12,730 bases of DNA from Candidatus Latescibacterota bacterium (GTDB taxonomy: Bacteria; Latescibacterota; UBA2968; UBA8231), in NCBI GenBank assembly GCA_021295675.1, contig JAGWBY010000179.1:1-12730 (forward strand), in the 5' to 3' direction. The position numbers were made by a program, and so were the translations under genes. Under the pieces are notes generated by a model, which saw only the letters and a list, made by a program, of their open reading frames with translations, had not been told where the DNA came from and did no database searches. Below are positions 12,388-12,730 of the stretch, in pieces; the stretch's first letter is position 1, and each line of letters begins with the position of its first letter.

Positions 12388-12730
12388 ACCCCCAATCCCT
12401 CTCCAGCCTCATCGCCCTCGGCGAAGGCTTCACCACCGAGTTCAAGCGGGCCATGCCTTCCGACCTCGGACGGGAGATTTGCGCCTTCGCCAATGCTACC
12501 GGCGGAGTGATCATGCTCGGGGTCTCGGATGCCGGAGAGATCGTTGGTGTGGCCGACCACAATCAGCTAAAGTCGAGGGTGCAAAGCACTGCACGGTCGG
12601 CGGATCCGCCAATCTTGGTGGAAGTCGAGAGCGTCGGTGAGGTCTTATGCGTGGTCGTGCCGCCGCAGGAACGCAAGCCCTACTCGTTTGGCGGACGATT
12701 CTTCATACGCGACGGGGCGAATAGTCAGCA
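12384..12730 (+). CDS. AlbA_2 (Schlafen-type) domain protein, N-terminal part
   Basis: The frame starts at ATG 12384, overlapping the hsdS stop (ATGA), and stays open to the window edge (115 codons). It opens 'MNPQSLSSLIALGEGFTTEF' and continues with 'EICAFANATGGVIMLGVSDAG', the signature E-F-K ... E-I-x-A-F-A-N-x-x-G-G ... G-V-x-D of the AlbA_2 / Schlafen domain. Later come 'ADPPILVEVESV' and 'KPYSFGGRFFIRDGANSQ', also typical. Such proteins are usually 400-500 residues with a C-terminal helix-turn-helix or ATP-binding part, often inside type I restriction loci and defence islands. The domain is a nucleic-acid-binding or nuclease-like fold. Whether the gene is complete cannot be seen here. 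Confidence 0.88.
   Translation, partial: MNPQSLSSLIALGEGFTTEFKRAMPSDLGREICAFANATGGVIMLGVSDAGEIVGVADHNQLKSRVQSTARSADPPILVEVESVGEVLCVVVPPQERKPYSFGGRFFIRDGANSQ

Noticed and set aside
1..12730. tRNA, rRNA, CRISPR arrays, transposase genes or insertion-sequence ends
   Set aside because: I looked for these and saw no transposase motifs, no regular repeat-spacer pattern and no tRNA-like cloverleaf that I could support by eye.

Overview
The window looks like part of a GC-rich, uncultured, probably marine or sponge-associated bacterium. The style fits Poribacteria or Latescibacterota: a secreted WD40 protein with the 'YSPDGTRLAVASS.GIWLYD' pattern, a phytanoyl-CoA-dioxygenase-like gene, a discoidin-containing surface protein ending in an 'LTPNGDGVND' FlgD/CHU_C-like domain, and a GH32/43-like propeller protein. 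This is inference from family style; no marker gene is present. The first ~450 bp are visibly more AT-rich than the rest.

Layout. (1) 1-299, minus strand: start of a secreted WD40-repeat protein. (2) 300-626: AT-rich spacer with nested inverted repeats. (3) 627-3913, minus strand: a tight three-gene operon, transcribed right to left, of a PhyH-like Fe(II)/2-oxoglutarate dioxygenase, an M14-type zinc peptidase/deacylase and an MFS transporter. The MFS reading frame begins directly after the peptidase stop codon and has ATC where ATG is expected. (4) 3914-4161: divergent promoter region with a short tandem repeat. (5) 4162-6436, plus strand: large secreted discoidin/FlgD-Ig surface protein split by one apparent extra C at 5626-5628. 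(6) 6483-6692, minus strand: orphan AbrB/MazE-type antitoxin-like protein. (7) 6893-9010, plus strand: a two-gene unit of a P-loop kinase-like protein and a GH32/43-like propeller protein.

(8) 9011-12730, plus strand: a decayed, densely packed defence / toxin-antitoxin island, the most interesting part. It holds a 132-bp mosaic of three gene fragments (9015-9146), an intact vapB with an internally deleted vapC, the last ~55 codons of hsdM, a DUF1016 (YhcG-like PD-(D/E)XK) gene with two out-of-frame deletions, an intact zeta-toxin-like P-loop kinase with a 64-residue partner, a second DUF1016 remnant, a half-length hsdS, and the start of an AlbA_2 (Schlafen-type) gene. Most neighbours still overlap as ATGA or TGATG, so the island kept a single translationally coupled frame structure while its genes were trimmed. 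The 9015-9146 mosaic carries zeta, DUF1016 and AlbA_2 pieces in the same order as the larger zeta ... DUF1016 ... AlbA_2 stretch at 10868-12480, so it reads as a collapsed second copy of that unit. All three DUF1016 traces contain the same codons (for V-Q-x-x-x-A-Q), which form a strong DNA palindrome, and the deletion junctions lie beside it.
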